Assembly (NCBI RefSeq): GCF_014805625.2
Contig: NW_023998414.1
Span: 5,193,978-5,257,977 of the forward strand
DNA: 64,000 nucleotides
Source: Glossina fuscipes
Lineage: Eukaryota > Arthropoda > Insecta > Diptera > Glossinidae
Direction: 5' to 3'
Position numbers and translations under genes: made by a program. Below the pieces are notes generated by a model that was not told the origin of the DNA, did not search any database, and saw only the letters and a list, made by a program, of their open reading frames with translations. Below are positions 26,121 to 39,645 of this stretch, in pieces; the first letter of the stretch is position 1, and the number at the start of each line of letters is the position of its first letter.

Positions 26121-27242
26121 TTTGAAGTCTTTTCATTAAAGTGAAACTTTATTAAAATTGATAATCGACTGCAATGTTAGTTACCATGAAAATTGGCACA
26201 AGCTCCACTCATAATATTTCAATCGTTCTATGTCTTGAAAAAATTACATGCATATTCGGAATGAGTTCATTTCATAATCGCTTAATTGCTAGTAATAAAG
26301 AATCATTAGAAAAAAAAACTATAAAAATTAGTTTCACACTTTTCTTCTACTGCTGCTGAATAGAATACTTGTGCGCACTTGTCGTCGATTTGGGGCGAAA
26401 GTATGCGTAATATTTTCTAATATTTTCGTTTATATTTTTTTTTTTCATAGCATGAGCAGAGCAGCAACGCAGCATATGCTTTTCTTTTCTTAAATCCCCC
26501 ACCATTAGGGTATGCAAGTATGTTAATTTTGTTACTCCCTTTGCAATACATACCCCAAAGGAAATGCGTAAGCATATGTACTTAAATCGCGTAGAATTTC
26601 GATTTTTTTAAGTCGTGTCCGTCCGTCTATGAGTTCTATTACAATGAGTTCATTGGGATAGAAAATTAGAATTTCGAATATATTTCCCCCTAAATATCTG
26701 TAGTGAAGATATAAAAAGAACTTGGAATCCTTTAAGCCCCCCTCCCCAAGTTTGGTTATAATACTATAAACAACAACAACGATAAATTTTTTTTTTTTTT
26801 TTTTTTTTTAATTTAAAAACTTTCTTTTAAATCTAAGATTTAATGCAGATATTAGTATGAGAAGCATAGTTAATATCAAGGCAGGAGTTAAATTAAAAAT
26901 TCGAATATTCTCCATGTGTTTAGCCGAAGTGATGGGCACTTGCGGTTGTTTTCTAAGCGCATAAAACTTTCTTAATTTTTTATTCGCACTTTGCAATGCT
27001 TTCTTGCATTCTATTTGATTTGTTTGACCTTCAATTTAAATTTATGTTTATACGGCATACACACATGTACACATATACGCGTAAACGAAAATATTTACAT
27101 CTCTATTGTAAAATAGAAATCTACTAGGCGGGATAGTATTGTTCAGTATATTTAATGGGGGCAATGGCGATAGTTTTAATACCATTTCTAAAAACCATTG
27201 CATAGAAATCTGACCGCTCATATTATATGCATGATGCAACTT

Positions 27243-28050
27243 TTTACACCCTACCCTAGACAGTTATGGTGCGGGTATATACTGTTCATGCGCATGTTTG
27301 TAACACCCACATGAGGTTAAGATAGTTTGATCCACGTTTTATTACACTGATCGATTCAAGATTTTTTTTTTTTTTTTAATCGATTTAAACATATGTATCC
27401 GTGTGTCCGTCTAATGTCTAGTCATGTACATTTGTGTTCAACTTAAATGATCACCATTTTTGATATATTTTGATGAAGTTTGGTACACCGGTGTCTTTGG
27501 GCTGCAAACGAATCCTCTTGAAAACATATTGCACTGGATCGTTTTTTACGACCACTTCACGTGTAACGAGTTTAAACCAAAAAAAAGGTACAATTTTCAT
27601 ATTTCTCAACAGAAAACGTTAAGTGGTAGGGTCGATATGAAAAGATGGGCCGATATTTTAAACAGCGTCTTATATGATCATATCAGTGAAACGTGAGCCT
27701 TTATATGAGAAAACGACCTAATTTTTAATATTTCACAATATGTATTGGCCCATCGCAATAGTTTAATTTAGATATTAATTGGATTACTGCGATCTATTTT
27801 TTACATCACATTCCTAAAAGGAGTAAGCTTTCCTATGGCAAAAGAATCTAATTTTTACATACGACATTTTACGAGGAAAATAAGCTAACGATAGTAAAGA
27901 CTTCGACATGAAGATTAATTTTCATTAAATTTAGATCACGTCAGTTTACCTCTTGAGCCGACTTCTGCAGAAAAAAGTGTGCCTTTAGATGGAAACAAGC
28001 TGGGTATTAGGCGAGAAGATGTAGAGTATCTAATGCTCCACCTGGCCCGA
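27243..28050 (+). repeat. TACCC-ended interspersed family, copy 1
   Basis: It starts with acaccctaccctagac and contains the family words GTAACACCC, TCCGTGTGTCCGTC and ATATTTTGATGAAGTTTGGTACACCG. The body has ttagatcacgtcagtttacc, and it ends near tagagtatctaatgctcc. An internal T run interrupts it. Copy 2 follows about 440 bp later in the same orientation. Confidence 0.6.
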
Positions 28051-28489
28051 CTACAATATCTTTTATTTGGTTTGTTACGATAATGTGTGCTTTACATCCA
28101 AATTCGTTAAAAATTCATTTTGTTTTAAACGGATTCGCGAAAAGGACTTAATAATAAAAAGTATACACTAAACGCCATGATTCGCATATCTAACACAACA
28201 TCTATGTCTGCTCTTCTATCAAGGAGTCGAGTCATTTTATGTTATGTTGACCATTCTTTCGCGATTCGCATACAAACCATAAGTGCTGGGAACCCAATCT
28301 GGAGAATACGGTAAGTGAGGAATTTCGCGCTTGGAGGCATCGATTAAGTGTGGAGCATTTTGATTGCCCCATAAGTAAATTTCAAACTCTTTCATAGTAT
28401 TAGTAAATCGAATAGATGCCTTTTGATATCTTTAGAATATCGAGTATCTCTGGCAAATTCACTTTCCAATTATCGTGAATATATTTCAC

Positions 28490-29145
28490 GATTTTTGTAC
28501 CCTACACCCCTTGTGTTAAGTTTATACGAAAGGCTGTAACACCCACAAACATTTGAAATAGACTCGTATTTTATTATATCGATCAGTTATCAATCATTTT
28601 CAGAATCGTTCCACGTTTATCTATCCGTCTGTCCATGTATTCTTAAGTTCCATCTGCAAGTCGCAGTAATTGAGATATTTTGATGAAATTTGTTACACCG
28701 ACACGTTTTGGCCCAAAGGCGATCCCTATTGAAAATGCTTCAAATCCGATCACACCTTATTTTATCGTTAATGCGGGAACTGAATCTTTTTATGGTAATA
28801 AATAATAATAATTTGTAATAAAAAGTAATTTTACAGAATTCAGACCACATAGGCCTACTTTTTGAATCTCAATCCACATAAGGATTCCAATGAAAAATAA
28901 GACTCTATATGCTAATAAGCTATAAATTTTAATATTTTATACTGAAAATTTGTTCTTAGTAGATCGACCATATGAGACCCCATCATATAAAAGCAATCTC
29001 ATGAAAGCAAATTCTTCTACGTTGCTAAAAGCTCGCTGAATTTAGACCATGCTGACATTTCGAGTATCTTCCAATACAAAGACTTTCATAAAGATTATAA
29101 TTTGTGATGTTATACCAAATATGCGAAGGGACGCAGGGTATCTAA
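28490..29145 (+). repeat. TACCC-ended interspersed family, copy 2 (near full length)
   Basis: It starts TTTTTGTACCCTACACCCC and contains TGTCCATGTATTC, GATATTTTGATGAAATTTG and TTTTGGCCCAAAGGCGATCC. It then has GACCACATAGGCCTACTTTTT, ATGAAAAATAAGAC and AATCTCATGAAAGCAAATTC, and ends GACGCAGGGTATCTAAAG. The start and the end are rough inverted repeats. The long inverted copy at 43.4-44.1 kb aligns through most of its length. No coding capacity is evident. Confidence 0.7.
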
Positions 29146-29231
29146 AGCGTAGCATTCTGAGTTGTTTTTTTTTTTTTTTTGGTGTTTTCTGATGTGAACA
29201 TCTAGTTGGGGGTGTCCATTGTCTTCAGCAC

Positions 29232-29233
<2 letters not shown>

Positions 29234-29280
<47 letters not shown>
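29234..29280. repeat. (CT)n microsatellite, about 23 units
   Basis: Uninterrupted TC/CT dinucleotides. The Ser-Leu reading frame through it is an artefact of the repeat. Confidence 0.95.
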
Positions 29281-29283
<3 letters not shown>

Positions 29284-29726
29284 CGACCTTATTCAAAACC
29301 CAGCGAACCATCGACAAATTATTGTCTTCTACGAAGAAGAATTTCTGTAACACTTTTCAAGCCATTGCGGCGTTTGAACGGTATTTATTCCCCAATCAAA
29401 AAAAAAGAAAAACAATGATTAATCGATACACACGAAATTCGAGTTTAACCCTTGTTTCAATAATAAAAAAAAGTAGCATCACTAGAACCACCGTCACTCA
29501 TAAATGAATAATCCAAACGACTATGAAGTCGTTTGAGAATTTGTGCTTTCTAAAAATAATATGACTCTTCTTCTTCTTCTCCTCTTTTTTTTGCTACGGA
29601 CAACATCTGCGTGATAGATTTAAGAATTACTGACCGAAGATAAAAAAAAAGTACTTTTGCTTCAAAATACAATGTAAAGTACACTTAAAAGAAACCAAAA
29701 AAAAAAAAAAAAACCGAAAAATATAA

Positions 29727-30008
29727 ATGAAAGAAGAAAAATTCATGATGTATGTACTATTTATGCTGCCGTGGCTGTATGCATGTAGGCCTGTCATAGA
29801 AGCAAATTATTTTTATACAGAAGGTCGTCATCTGTTTATTTCTAATTTGTATGAAACGTCTAAACATTCACACTTGTGCTTAAAAAAAAAAAAAAACTTG
29901 CTTCACAGCAATGGCGCTGAATTTAAAGATCAGCGTAATGATGATGAAGTATGGAGGAGACACATGGCTATACGTTATTTATTAAAGCAAGTGAAAAAGA
30001 GGTTGTAA
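29727..30008 (+). CDS. 93-codon ORF with signal-peptide-like start, unconfirmed
   Basis: It reads MKEEKFMMYVLFMLPWLYAC, a short charged start and a hydrophobic core consistent with a secretion signal (possible cut near PVIEA). A polar middle and a strongly basic, helix-like C-terminus (VWRRHMAIRYLLKQVKKRL) follow. The C-terminal segment has a superficial likeness to basic amphipathic peptide hormones, but the spacing is off and no insect family was recognised. A run of 15 A lies inside the frame (29882-29896), unusual for a real gene. A weak acceptor (cttcacag, 29908) could mean the 3' part is a separate exon. It lies inside Nrg intron 2. Confidence 0.2.
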   Translation: MKEEKFMMYVLFMLPWLYACRPVIEANYFYTEGRHLFISNLYETSKHSHLCLKKKKNLLHSNGAEFKDQRNDDEVWRRHMAIRYLLKQVKKRL

Positions 30009-30591
30009 TACATTTCACTTAAAACATATCGAGCATAAGCAATATTCAAAACGTTTTGTCTCATTGGAATTCTCAGACAACCAAATTGAGATAAAAAAGA
30101 AAAAAAAAAGAAATTCCAAAATACTCTTAAAAATTATATATCAAATGAAAATTCGAATCAAACATTTACCGGGACAGGGTAAAAGTTTAGTGTAAAAGTA
30201 ATGAACGTGAACGTGTGTATATTTGGCATTGATTTTTTCTTTTTGAAACTATACAACCGTTTTTAAGCTATTGTGGCTGTTGGTATAGAAGCGCAACACG
30301 TGCTCAACAACCAGTCGCTCAGAGGAGAAAGAAGCGGCAAAAGGGGAGATGATAACAGTAATCGAAAGACGGGCGCAATATGCGAAAACCCATGATATCG
30401 TATATTCGCAATACGATGATGATCGTGTTCGTTTCCAGATATGAAAGCTTGCCGAGGAAACATTAAGAGCATTTCACGCCGCCTTCGCTAGACTCTACTT
30501 TACTTCTTCCAGTTAATTCTAGCTAATAAGTGATGACTTGGCCGAGCAGGACTTCTTGTCTTGTACCACTAAAGTCAATCCAAAAGTACCG

Positions 30592-30592
<1 letters not shown>

Positions 30593-30627
<35 letters not shown>
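30593..30627. repeat. (TA)n microsatellite
   Basis: A clean AT alternation after ccgtatat. Confidence 0.9.
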
Positions 30628-31234
30628 ATTATTTATCGTATAGATTTTTATATATAAACATTTAATTTTACTAACAGATTGGCAAAAAAAACTTGTCAAC
30701 ATTCCTGCAGGCATTCATTCGTTACGTTACTCAATTATTTTTTGCGATGATCTCATGTTTCGTTTAAAAAAGAATTTGCGATAAATAGATTTTGAATAGA
30801 AAGCAAGTAGAAAAGTTATATTCACTTGTGGATAATACCGACATTCGAATTCAGAAAATATTTTGTTAAAAATAGCTGAGACAGCGTTTTGAATCATTTT
30901 TTATATGCCCTAGGAACTATGCAAGGGTTTCTGCCCATTCACCATGGCTGTGTTTGTAGGCTAACCATGTCAAAATATTAAGTTTTCATAATCCTTGTTA
31001 ATATTTTCAACACCGTTCCAAGCGATATTTGTCATAAGTTGGAAGCTTCTGTTTTCGCTCTATGCTGTATTCCTTTTATCAGTGAAAGAGATTTGGGGCT
31101 CATAGAAAAAAAGTGCCTATGACACATAAGGAGGGCTTTCTATCCACACTTTAGAAAAACATGGGTTAAAGAAGAAGTTAAGGTGGATCAAGCTCTTTTC
31201 TTTTCTTTTCTATTTTTTTTTTTTTTAATAATGG

Positions 31235-31385
31235 ATGAGGTCTCCCATATGTGTAAGACGGTGGCAGTTAGAGAGAAGCGAGGAAAGAAACACGGGATAG
31301 GGAATGATCGCGCCCTAGTGGGAGTATTCCTGATCAGTAAGTGTTATGACTTTACCGACTGAGCCCTCGCTGTAATAGGAACCAA
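31235..31385 (-). mobile_element. tRNA-Lys-like SINE, minus strand
   Basis: On the minus strand it reads GAGGGCTCAGTCGGTAAAGTC, a good A box of the tRNA-Lys type. Further on, ccgtcttacacatatgg is shared with the copy at 44.6 kb. No cloverleaf or CCTTTAGTG-type anticodon arm is preserved. Confidence 0.5.
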
Positions 31386-31648
31386 GCATGCTTTATGTAT
31401 GCTTCTGTATGTATATGTATATATGTATATATGCATATCTTGTTGACATACGAAGCTTATTTGTGGATAAATTTAGCATACTTCCATTTTACTTGCTATT
31501 CGATATGAAACAAAAATGTCGTGATATTTTACTCTAGTCTGCTCTTACTATGGTTCACTGCACTATTAAAGCCCATACGTTGAACTCTGATGCGCTGCAA
31601 TTATTGTGCACTTGTCATTATATATAAATCAAATAAATGTCAATAATT

Positions 31649-31673
31649 TTTTTTTTTTTTTTTTTTTTTTTTA
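31649..31673. repeat. Poly(T) tract
   Basis: A T run of about 24. A second T-rich stretch is at 31753-31772. Confidence 0.9.
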
Positions 31674-32017
31674 AACCATAAGTGAAAGTACGTAATAAAA
31701 TTTATGCATGTATGACACATTTAAAACAAAAATAAAAACAATAATTATTATTATTTATTTATTTTTTTTTTTAAAATAAAAATTAAAAAATTTTGCACTC
31801 AATCATAAAGCAACAAAGTGTGTTACAATACTCGTAAATGTAAATAAAAAATAAAAGGCGAAATCATTGATGTTTAAGAAATTTTTCAATAAACAAAAGC
31901 AATAAAGAAAAACATGTTGCACTTAAGCCTACAACAAATAACAATTAATCATCAATAAATTACAGACACGATGATAAATGCGAAAAATGTGCCACTGTCC
32001 GATGATGGAAAGGAGAA

Positions 32018-32062
32018 AGACAGAGTGAGGGAGAGAGAGAGAGAGAAAGAGAGCGAGTAATT
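32018..32062. repeat. (GA)n-rich stretch
   Basis: gagtgagggagagagagagagagaaagagagcgag. Its minus-strand Leu/Ser frames are not genes. Confidence 0.85.
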
Positions 32063-32298
32063 GAGATAGGGTAAGAGGGAGCGCGGGGAAATAAATAAAG
32101 TGAAACCTCCAGACAAATGAATGCCAAACACATAAATAACAATCATCGTTTTTAAAGGTAATAAATTCAATTATTGTAAACATATACTTGCACACATATA
32201 CATTAAAATACTATTATATTTTCACGTATGAATGCATTCATCAGCAGCAATGGGAATAGAGTTAATTTTAATCTATTTGAGAACACACGTTCATATTC

Positions 32299-32320
32299 AT
32301 CATCATCATCATCATCACAC
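32299..32320. repeat. (TCA)n microsatellite
   Basis: Seven TCA units. Confidence 0.9.
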
Positions 32321-33545
32321 GAGGAACATCATGGGTAAACTAATTTTCGCATTTCGTGTGCAATATACAAAAATAGGGACCTAATGAATTCCTTGAAATA
32401 TTAAGAGATACATACACAAATATATATATATTTTTTTAAGTTTTAAAGTAAGGGATTATTTCTTAGCATATATTGTGCATATAAGTGGATGTGGAAAGAA
32501 CGATAGGTGTGAGATATATTTTTCAGTTCGTTGCCACAGAAAATTGTAAACCGTATTTTCCCACGCAACGTTTTTACAGGTGGCAACACCGTTGAAAGTT
32601 AATTCTGAAAATCCTACATGAACTAGTTGTTGCAGTAAGAGGTTGAAAACTTTTTTCTTTTTTTGCCTTAGTAGCGCACGGCGAAACATATATAATATTT
32701 GTTGAGAAGGGAATGCAATATTAATTAATTTTTATAATAATACCGGATAGGTCGAAAAGGAGTATAAAAATTTATTGCCGCATGATTAGATCGGTCATCA
32801 TGATGACACTTAAAAGCCCAACAAAAAATCATGAGAAACGCAGAGCAATTGAGAATATTTCTCCTGCTTCCGCGAATCGCATGATAATTTTAACAAAATG
32901 AGATCCCTTCAAGTCGGCTAAAGCAATATCCAATGAAATTTAGGGTTTTTGTATCCTCATCAATCTAAAATATACCCATTTTTCTCCCCACACGTGTATG
33001 CAATATGTATATCAATAAATATATAACACAACGCTCAATAAGTTCGTAGGATGATGATTGGCAAATCCATATGATTTTTAGATGGTACCAATTTTCGAAC
33101 GGGAAATGGGTCAAAGTTTCATTACATTGTGACCGTTATTTTACAACCTATGATTGCCTTAGTGAACTCGGGGACTTTTTTTTTTGCAAATGTTTAGAAT
33201 GGCAAACCATCGTAGCAAAAATTGTAGTCGACAAATCGGAGCTTACAGCCTTCAGAGAAAGGCAAGGCAATGACAAGACTTATTTTCTAATACGTAATTT
33301 CTGATCTCTCTGACACTGAGAGAATTTTCATACTAAAGTCTAATGCCGACTATAGCGAGGTCTTTGATTTATAAGTTTCTCCTGATGCATTGCAGCTTGC
33401 ATTGTTAGTATACAGTGTACATGTTACAGAACGTAAGGTAAAAAAATGTACGTTCGTTGCACGAGTGCAGTAAAAATTTTTTCTAAGCTACGATGTCTAG
33501 CATTTGTTTAGCGAAGTCTTTGATCGGTTTCAGTTTAAGATTATA

Positions 33546-33679
33546 CGAGGTGTGTTCGAAAAAAATTAAAAAAAAAAAAGCAAAATGACTTTTCAAATTT
33601 CATGGCGAACACATTGAATGGGACAAAAGAGATATTGATGAGTATATAAAAAGTCACCTCTTCTTTTGAACATACCTCG
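33546..33679. mobile_element. 134-bp MITE with mariner-like inverted ends and TA duplication
   Basis: The left end reads CGAGGTGTGTTCGAAAA. The right end, read on the opposite strand, is CGAGGTATGTTCAAAAG. Both outer ends are flanked by TA (33544-33545 and 33680-33681), the standard Tc1/mariner target duplication. The interior is AT-rich, with an A run and no coding potential. The CGAGGTGTGTTC end is, from memory, typical of some fly mariners, so a full-length relative probably mobilised it. Confidence 0.8.
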
Positions 33680-33684
33680 TAACT

Positions 33685-34965
33685 TAAAGAGTAAGTTCTC
33701 GCTTCATCTTGGCAGCGAATTGTCTGCCACTTGATCATATATAACGATTTAGATATTTTTTCTTTTTGGAATACTTGCAATGATTGATTGGCATAATTTT
33801 TTTTTTTTTTTCTTCATTCCATATATTACTTATGTACACACTATTAAGTTTAGTTTGTTACAACTTTCAAATTATTTTAAAATAAGAAATTATTGGCAAA
33901 TAAGTGAATAAATATAAGTATATGTAGATATGCTGAGCTTACATCGGCTTACTACCATGATTGATTTGCTTCGTTACCAATGACAGTTTACGAGTTTAAA
34001 TGCAAATTATCAATTATTTATGGCGGTAACATGTATTTATCAAAACGTTTGCAATATCAACCCGGCAGCCTCAGAGGGCCTTAGATCGTCCAACTATTTC
34101 CGAACTGTAGCAATTTGCTTTGCTTTGATGAACCCACACTAAGTAAATATTGAATTCAATTTTATGCGTACGTATGTAAGCCTAATTGTCGGTCCTATGA
34201 GAACATGTTTATGGGTATCTTCAAAGCTTTTCTCAAACTGGTCTTTTATCATTCTTGTCAGATTAAGTCCGAAAATCATCTAAATTGATTCCTGGCCCAG
34301 CCTACACTTATTAAATTGCGAATTTTTTACTTTTTTCTAACATAAATCCTCAAGATATTACATGTGTTAGATGAAAATTTTAAATAGAATTTAAATTTGA
34401 TTTTTATTTAATTACGATAACTGTGGGCCAAGCGTCGTCTGACATTCGAATGCTTAAGAAGCTTAATGTTTTTAAAGCGAAACACATGAAGATCACCTTT
34501 AGATCATGCAATTTTACCTAAATAGTATCATTAAATTTTAATATGATGCGCATACGCACTGTTGGAACGGTTATATACATATTAGAGATGAATAAAAAGA
34601 GAGAGAGAGAGAAAGCTGTTCTTCCCCAATACTTTATAGGCAATGTGTAATCGAGTTTGTTTTATTTAATGATCTCCATAGTGATTTCCATAGTTTTTCA
34701 AGCGAAGTTATTTTCATACGAATAATTTTTTTTTTTTGCTTACTTACTGACTTACAGCTTGAATGGATAAATCCAGGAAATTTATTTTATAATTTGTAAG
34801 CCGGTACTAAATGATTCGGGTGCCACTCCTGACAAATACCCTATTGGCCTTTTCATTTGCTGGTCACAAGTGAAGAGTACGCAGGGTTTGTCGAAAAGTA
34901 AATCGAACATTGCATACTGTATTGCGCATGTAGTACAAGGGCGCATTAAGGTTGTATGAGATACA
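33685..34965. other. Unassigned intronic DNA
   Basis: Only a T run at 33799-33812, another at 34727 and a short (GA)n at 34598. Confidence 0.4.
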
Positions 34966-34969
34966 TCCA

Positions 34970-35125
34970 CTTTTTCTTATGCTGATTTAAGTTTGTCTGT
35001 CCGCCTGTCTATCCTCTATTTTTTGAGACATTTTAATGAACTTTCGTGTACTGACATGTTTTGACCTAGATCGGAGTATTATTTTGGAAAGTCGTAGAGT
35101 GGTGTAGGGTATTTAAAGGTGGATC
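34970..35125 (+). repeat. TACCC-ended interspersed family, 3'-deleted copy
   Basis: It contains TGTCTGTCCGCCTGTC, GACATTTTAATGAACTTTCG and ACATGTTTTGACC, then jumps to the terminus AGTGGTGTAGGGTATTTAAAG. That terminus shows the cleanest 3' inverted counterpart of the TACCCTACACC start. Confidence 0.6.
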
Positions 35126-37353
35126 CCCTGCCAAACTATAGTGTTTCTATTTGTTTTATTTATTTATTTATTTATTTATTTTTTTTTTTTACTAAACTAA
35201 GTGAATACTAATGAAGTATGTACGGTGTGCATATAGGAGATTATGTTGCGGTAATCACATCACTTATAATCATCGTATGACAACTGAAATGAAAATTCAG
35301 TTGTTTATTTAATCAAACGTGAACGGCGGTATAAAATGACATAATTTGCGTTGTTGTTGTTGTTACTTTTTTTTTCTCCTTCATTTAATTGTGTATTTTT
35401 ATGGTTTTTGACGTTGGCATTTGGACAGACTTGAACAAAATGCAAAAAAAAAAAAAGCAAAAAGCAAAAACAAAATAAAAATAGTCATAATAAAAATGAA
35501 ATAACTTTATATAGAAAACCAGTAAGAAGGCCATATTCACCATAAGGCGAAATTTGGATACCCATCGTCGAAAGCGACTTAATAAAAGAGAACCTTATCG
35601 ATAAGTTTTTGATGAAATCATCATTAATGCGTCGACTAGAAGGTGTCTTTCCTACAGTAGATTAAACGTTTCAATCTGTGGAAATTTATCAACAAGCTCC
35701 CAGTTTCCGATTTCAGAAAGATATCTAATATAACAGACACACACGCATATGACAAAATCGATATCAAAAACAAATTTCATTAACACAAGTCTTATAAACA
35801 TAAGGTATTAATTAATGTGCAATTGTATCGGTTGCAAACGGAATGATAAAATGAGTATATAATGCATTGAAATGATGAATTTTTTTTCTATCTAAACAGC
35901 ATTTTAATTAAAATTATGTGAAAAAATAAAATAAAATAAAAAGTCGAATACTTTAGGACTGAGATCATTTGGTTGGGCCAGGTGCGATTATATGTGAAGT
36001 TTTCAATTTTTGGAAACTTCATTATGAGTTGAACGAGAAAACAAAACTTATTTATTTATTTATTTATTCACTTCTTTAACAGAAATGCGTTTATGTTGTG
36101 TGCATTGCAAGCTTGGGAAGTATGTAAATTCAAATTTATATACAATTACTTGACATGACGTAACGCACTACAAAAGCAGCGAGGTGAAGCAATCGGTGGT
36201 AGATTTCCAGGTAGGTTTTCTAATAATAATTCCTTGTAGTACCTCTTAACAGTGTCTTATGAGTCTTCTAAGCTGCTTTTAATAATGAAACAAGCAACCT
36301 GACCCTTAGAAATTACTTTCCATAAAGGGAGCAGAATAATTTCGGCGTAAAGAGATCTTTACATTGTAACAATTACTTTAATTGTACCACTTTGCTTTAT
36401 TTTTTATTGATCGGATTTAGAATCAAAACCAGTTAATCAATTTGACAATTATATTGAATACTGCCGCACCTTGTGGAAATCACATGCTAGAGATATTCGG
36501 ATCTTTTGATTTATTTGAAGAAATAGACTAACAGTAAAGTTCCAAGAAAGTAAAGAGTTCGTAATGACTTTGAATATATCCAGAGAAACTCGATGTACCC
36601 TTACCACAAGCGATGTAGAATATAAAAATATTTGCTTTTTCATAGGCAAAAATCAAAAAAAAAAAAAAAAAAACATTTTTTTTTGGCATATACGGCCCTC
36701 GCATAGCCACTTAGTTAAGAATGGCGACTATATCAAGCCGGTATGTCCGGGTTCAAGCGTCAATACGATAAACCATACTTTAGCTAAGACTGATGTGTGA
36801 TGGCAGCTAGTGACATAACATTCACCGACGAGGTATGCACATCCGAGGGGACTATTACTCCTCATGTTCCTCTTCTTTCTCTCTCCACATTTCATTCCTA
36901 CCAACACCGTAATACACATGTATACCCCGAGTGATAGTCATATATAGATATCATGTATGTGTACAATGAATGCGGAGAAAACCTGATGCTTGTTTAATGT
37001 CAGTACATTTTCATCGATCGCGTTTTATATAAACTTTATATAAATTTTAGTTTTCCGTACTTTAAAAGTTTATTAAAATGAAATTTTTTCTTTCTTTTCT
37101 TCTTATTTTGATGCGTATTTAACTAACGCTTTCAAGTACAAAGTTGACAATTTTCAGTGCAAAGCAATGTGAAATAGTCACTAAAATGATTGCGGTCGTT
37201 ATTGTTGTTGCTGCGCTGGAAGATTACATGTTTGTAGGTGCTGTCATTTATATGCTTGTTCAAGCAGTGCGCAATGACAACAATTGTAATTTCAAAACAT
37301 TACTAAAACACTGTTAACAAAGTACAATGCACTTGGGAGTCTGTATTTATACA

Positions 37354-37356
<3 letters not shown>

Positions 37357-37404
<48 letters not shown>
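37357..37404. repeat. (TA)24 microsatellite
   Basis: The longest clean AT alternation in the window. Confidence 0.95.
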
Positions 37405-37410
<6 letters not shown>

Positions 37411-38334
37411 ATGTACGGGTATATATAGTTTAGGTAAGAGCATAAAACGGTGTTACAAAACATTTCAGTCCCTCTTATGCAATCTTTAGTCATAATGTAC
37501 TTGCGTCGGCATCGTTACAATTACACGAACAGCATTGAGTTGTATTTTTTCTGAATCTGTAACAATTTTATATGATTTGAAATTCTCATTATTAATCCTC
37601 TTCTTTTCTTTTCCCCCTTTCCGCTTTTTTTTTTCTTTATTTATTTATTTATTTTTTTTTTTTTGTACATACTTTTTACATTGCTTACCGGGTCTTGTCT
37701 TTTATCTTCTTTGCGCAAGTTAATGCATTTTACGTTAACTAAACTTTTACATCTCTACATTTTTTTTATGTCTGCCTTTATTCTCTCTTAGACAACAGCG
37801 TATTAAGTTGGTCGATCGGTGTATAACATTCAGGCGCACATTATATCTCCCCAAGTATCAACAGTTAGGGAGAAATTATTAATTGTTTCTATAAATCATC
37901 TTATACAGATCAAATGTATGTGTGTTTTAGTTGTGTTTAATTGCCGGTAAAATATTTTCAATCCCTTTAAAATATACACAAATGTATTTTACAGTGCTGA
38001 TAATGTACTCGCATTTTTGTTTACCCCTTCTAATGGAGACTTACAGAGTTGCAGGTTACAACTATAGACTCGGCATGAACTCATTTGTCATTCGCTTTCA
38101 CAGTGCTTGCTAAAGACAATTAACATTTGCATAAGGTAATGGCTTTAAAAAGAAATACGTAAACTGAGCCTTGTGGGAAATATTAGGGGTAACGGAAAAC
38201 TTTATAGATATTTTTTGTCGCTTATATTTGAAATGAATTAAACTAAGCCAAATAAGTACGATTTTAATCGATAAGTGTGTGTCGTAGTTTTTTTTTTTTT
38301 AAATTGACTAATCAGTTAGGAGATCTCGCCTGTA

Positions 38335-38425
38335 GGCAGTTGGCTGCAGCTTAGTGGCTGCACACTAACTTTAGCTATGACGAAAGTATAGTCCGACGAT
38401 CTAAGATTTGATTCCGCGGACACTG
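38335..38425 (+). mobile_element. tRNA-like SINE of a third type, copy A
   Basis: GGCTGCAGCTTAGTGGCTG resembles an A box. AGATTTGATTCCGCGG about 60 nt later resembles a B box (GATTCGATTCC type). The A-box half and the word CTATAGCTACGA/CTTTAGCTATGACGA recur at 45.87 kb. Confidence 0.4.
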
Positions 38426-39618
38426 GCTTATCAGTCACGATTTTCACCTATTCGACTACTCATGCACAGTAACTGCGCTGCCACTGTATAGCTTCTGCCA
38501 TTTATGAATGAAAAACTGGACTTATTCATTTACTTTTGAACTTAGTTTTGCGAAGTTAGGGGTCCAAGTTATCCAATCGATTCATTGAAATGATTTCAAA
38601 TTTTCTCGTTTTATTAGAAATGTACTTGGATCTGTTGTGGAAAATCAGACTATTTCCGTTCTAATCAACGCCACGTCCCATTTCAATTACGCGCTTTGAT
38701 CGTCTCATTTGACGAGCACAGAAAGAAAGCGCATCACTGATCAGGCTGGAACGTCAGGTTGGGTGCTCAACTGCATACATTTCGGATTACTATCTTTTTC
38801 ACACATTATTGTTATGAAGTAGTTCACACCTTCTTTTGCTACCTAGTCTTAAGCAAATGCTTCTTAATCGCTTTTTGTTTAACTTGATCTAGCGCCCATA
38901 GTGTTGCTATAGAAGATGAAATATGCCTGTTCTTCGTAATCTTTTGAGGAATCTTGTTGACTTTGTCAGCGATGATGGATTCATCAGAGCGTGACCCCGT
39001 CTTTAATATCGAAATTTCCAAAATAGAAATGATTGAATAATTTCCTTACTTCGGATTATCGTCTTTCTTTAACATAAATACTTGTATGCATTTTTTAAGA
39101 AAAGTTTTACGTAAAAACAGGTCAGACTGCGAAAGGTTAACATTCACTCTTATGTTATTTTCTGAGACCACTACGTCATTCTATTGGCCAAGTAGCTTTA
39201 AAATGAGTTTGAGATAATTGAATATCGCGAAGATGGGATTTCATTAATGTTAGCGAAAACAAAAGAAGTTATTTAATAAGAAGTTTCAATGAGTAGCGTG
39301 CTCATAGAAAGTAAAAAAAAGGGGGAACCATCTCACCTCGTTCCTCTCATGCTAAAGCTTAAAATAAGCTCTCTGCGAGACTCATGATTAAGTTTACTAG
39401 GGATTGCGCAAAAATCTTGCAAAAACATGAATCCAGAAGCCTTGCTCCACGGACAATGACATTGCTGTTTGAAGTCAATAATCCAGAATCGAGAATAGGT
39501 TCGAAGCTGTATATAAAAACTCCTTCTTTGGTTTCGCTTTTGCGGAGCTTTTTACTTTAATGCATTCTTTGCAATGACAATTTCAGCCACAATTTCTTAA
39601 TATGAAAAAAATTACACA

Positions 39619-39645
39619 AACACACACACACACACACACACACAA
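39619..39645. repeat. (CA)n microsatellite
   Basis: About twelve CA units. Confidence 0.95.

Larger units (their letters stand above)
30010..33540. other. Unassigned intronic DNA
   Basis: A less AT-rich patch at 30270-30500 and an open plus-strand frame at 33071-33301, neither recognised, besides the repeats listed. Confidence 0.35.
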
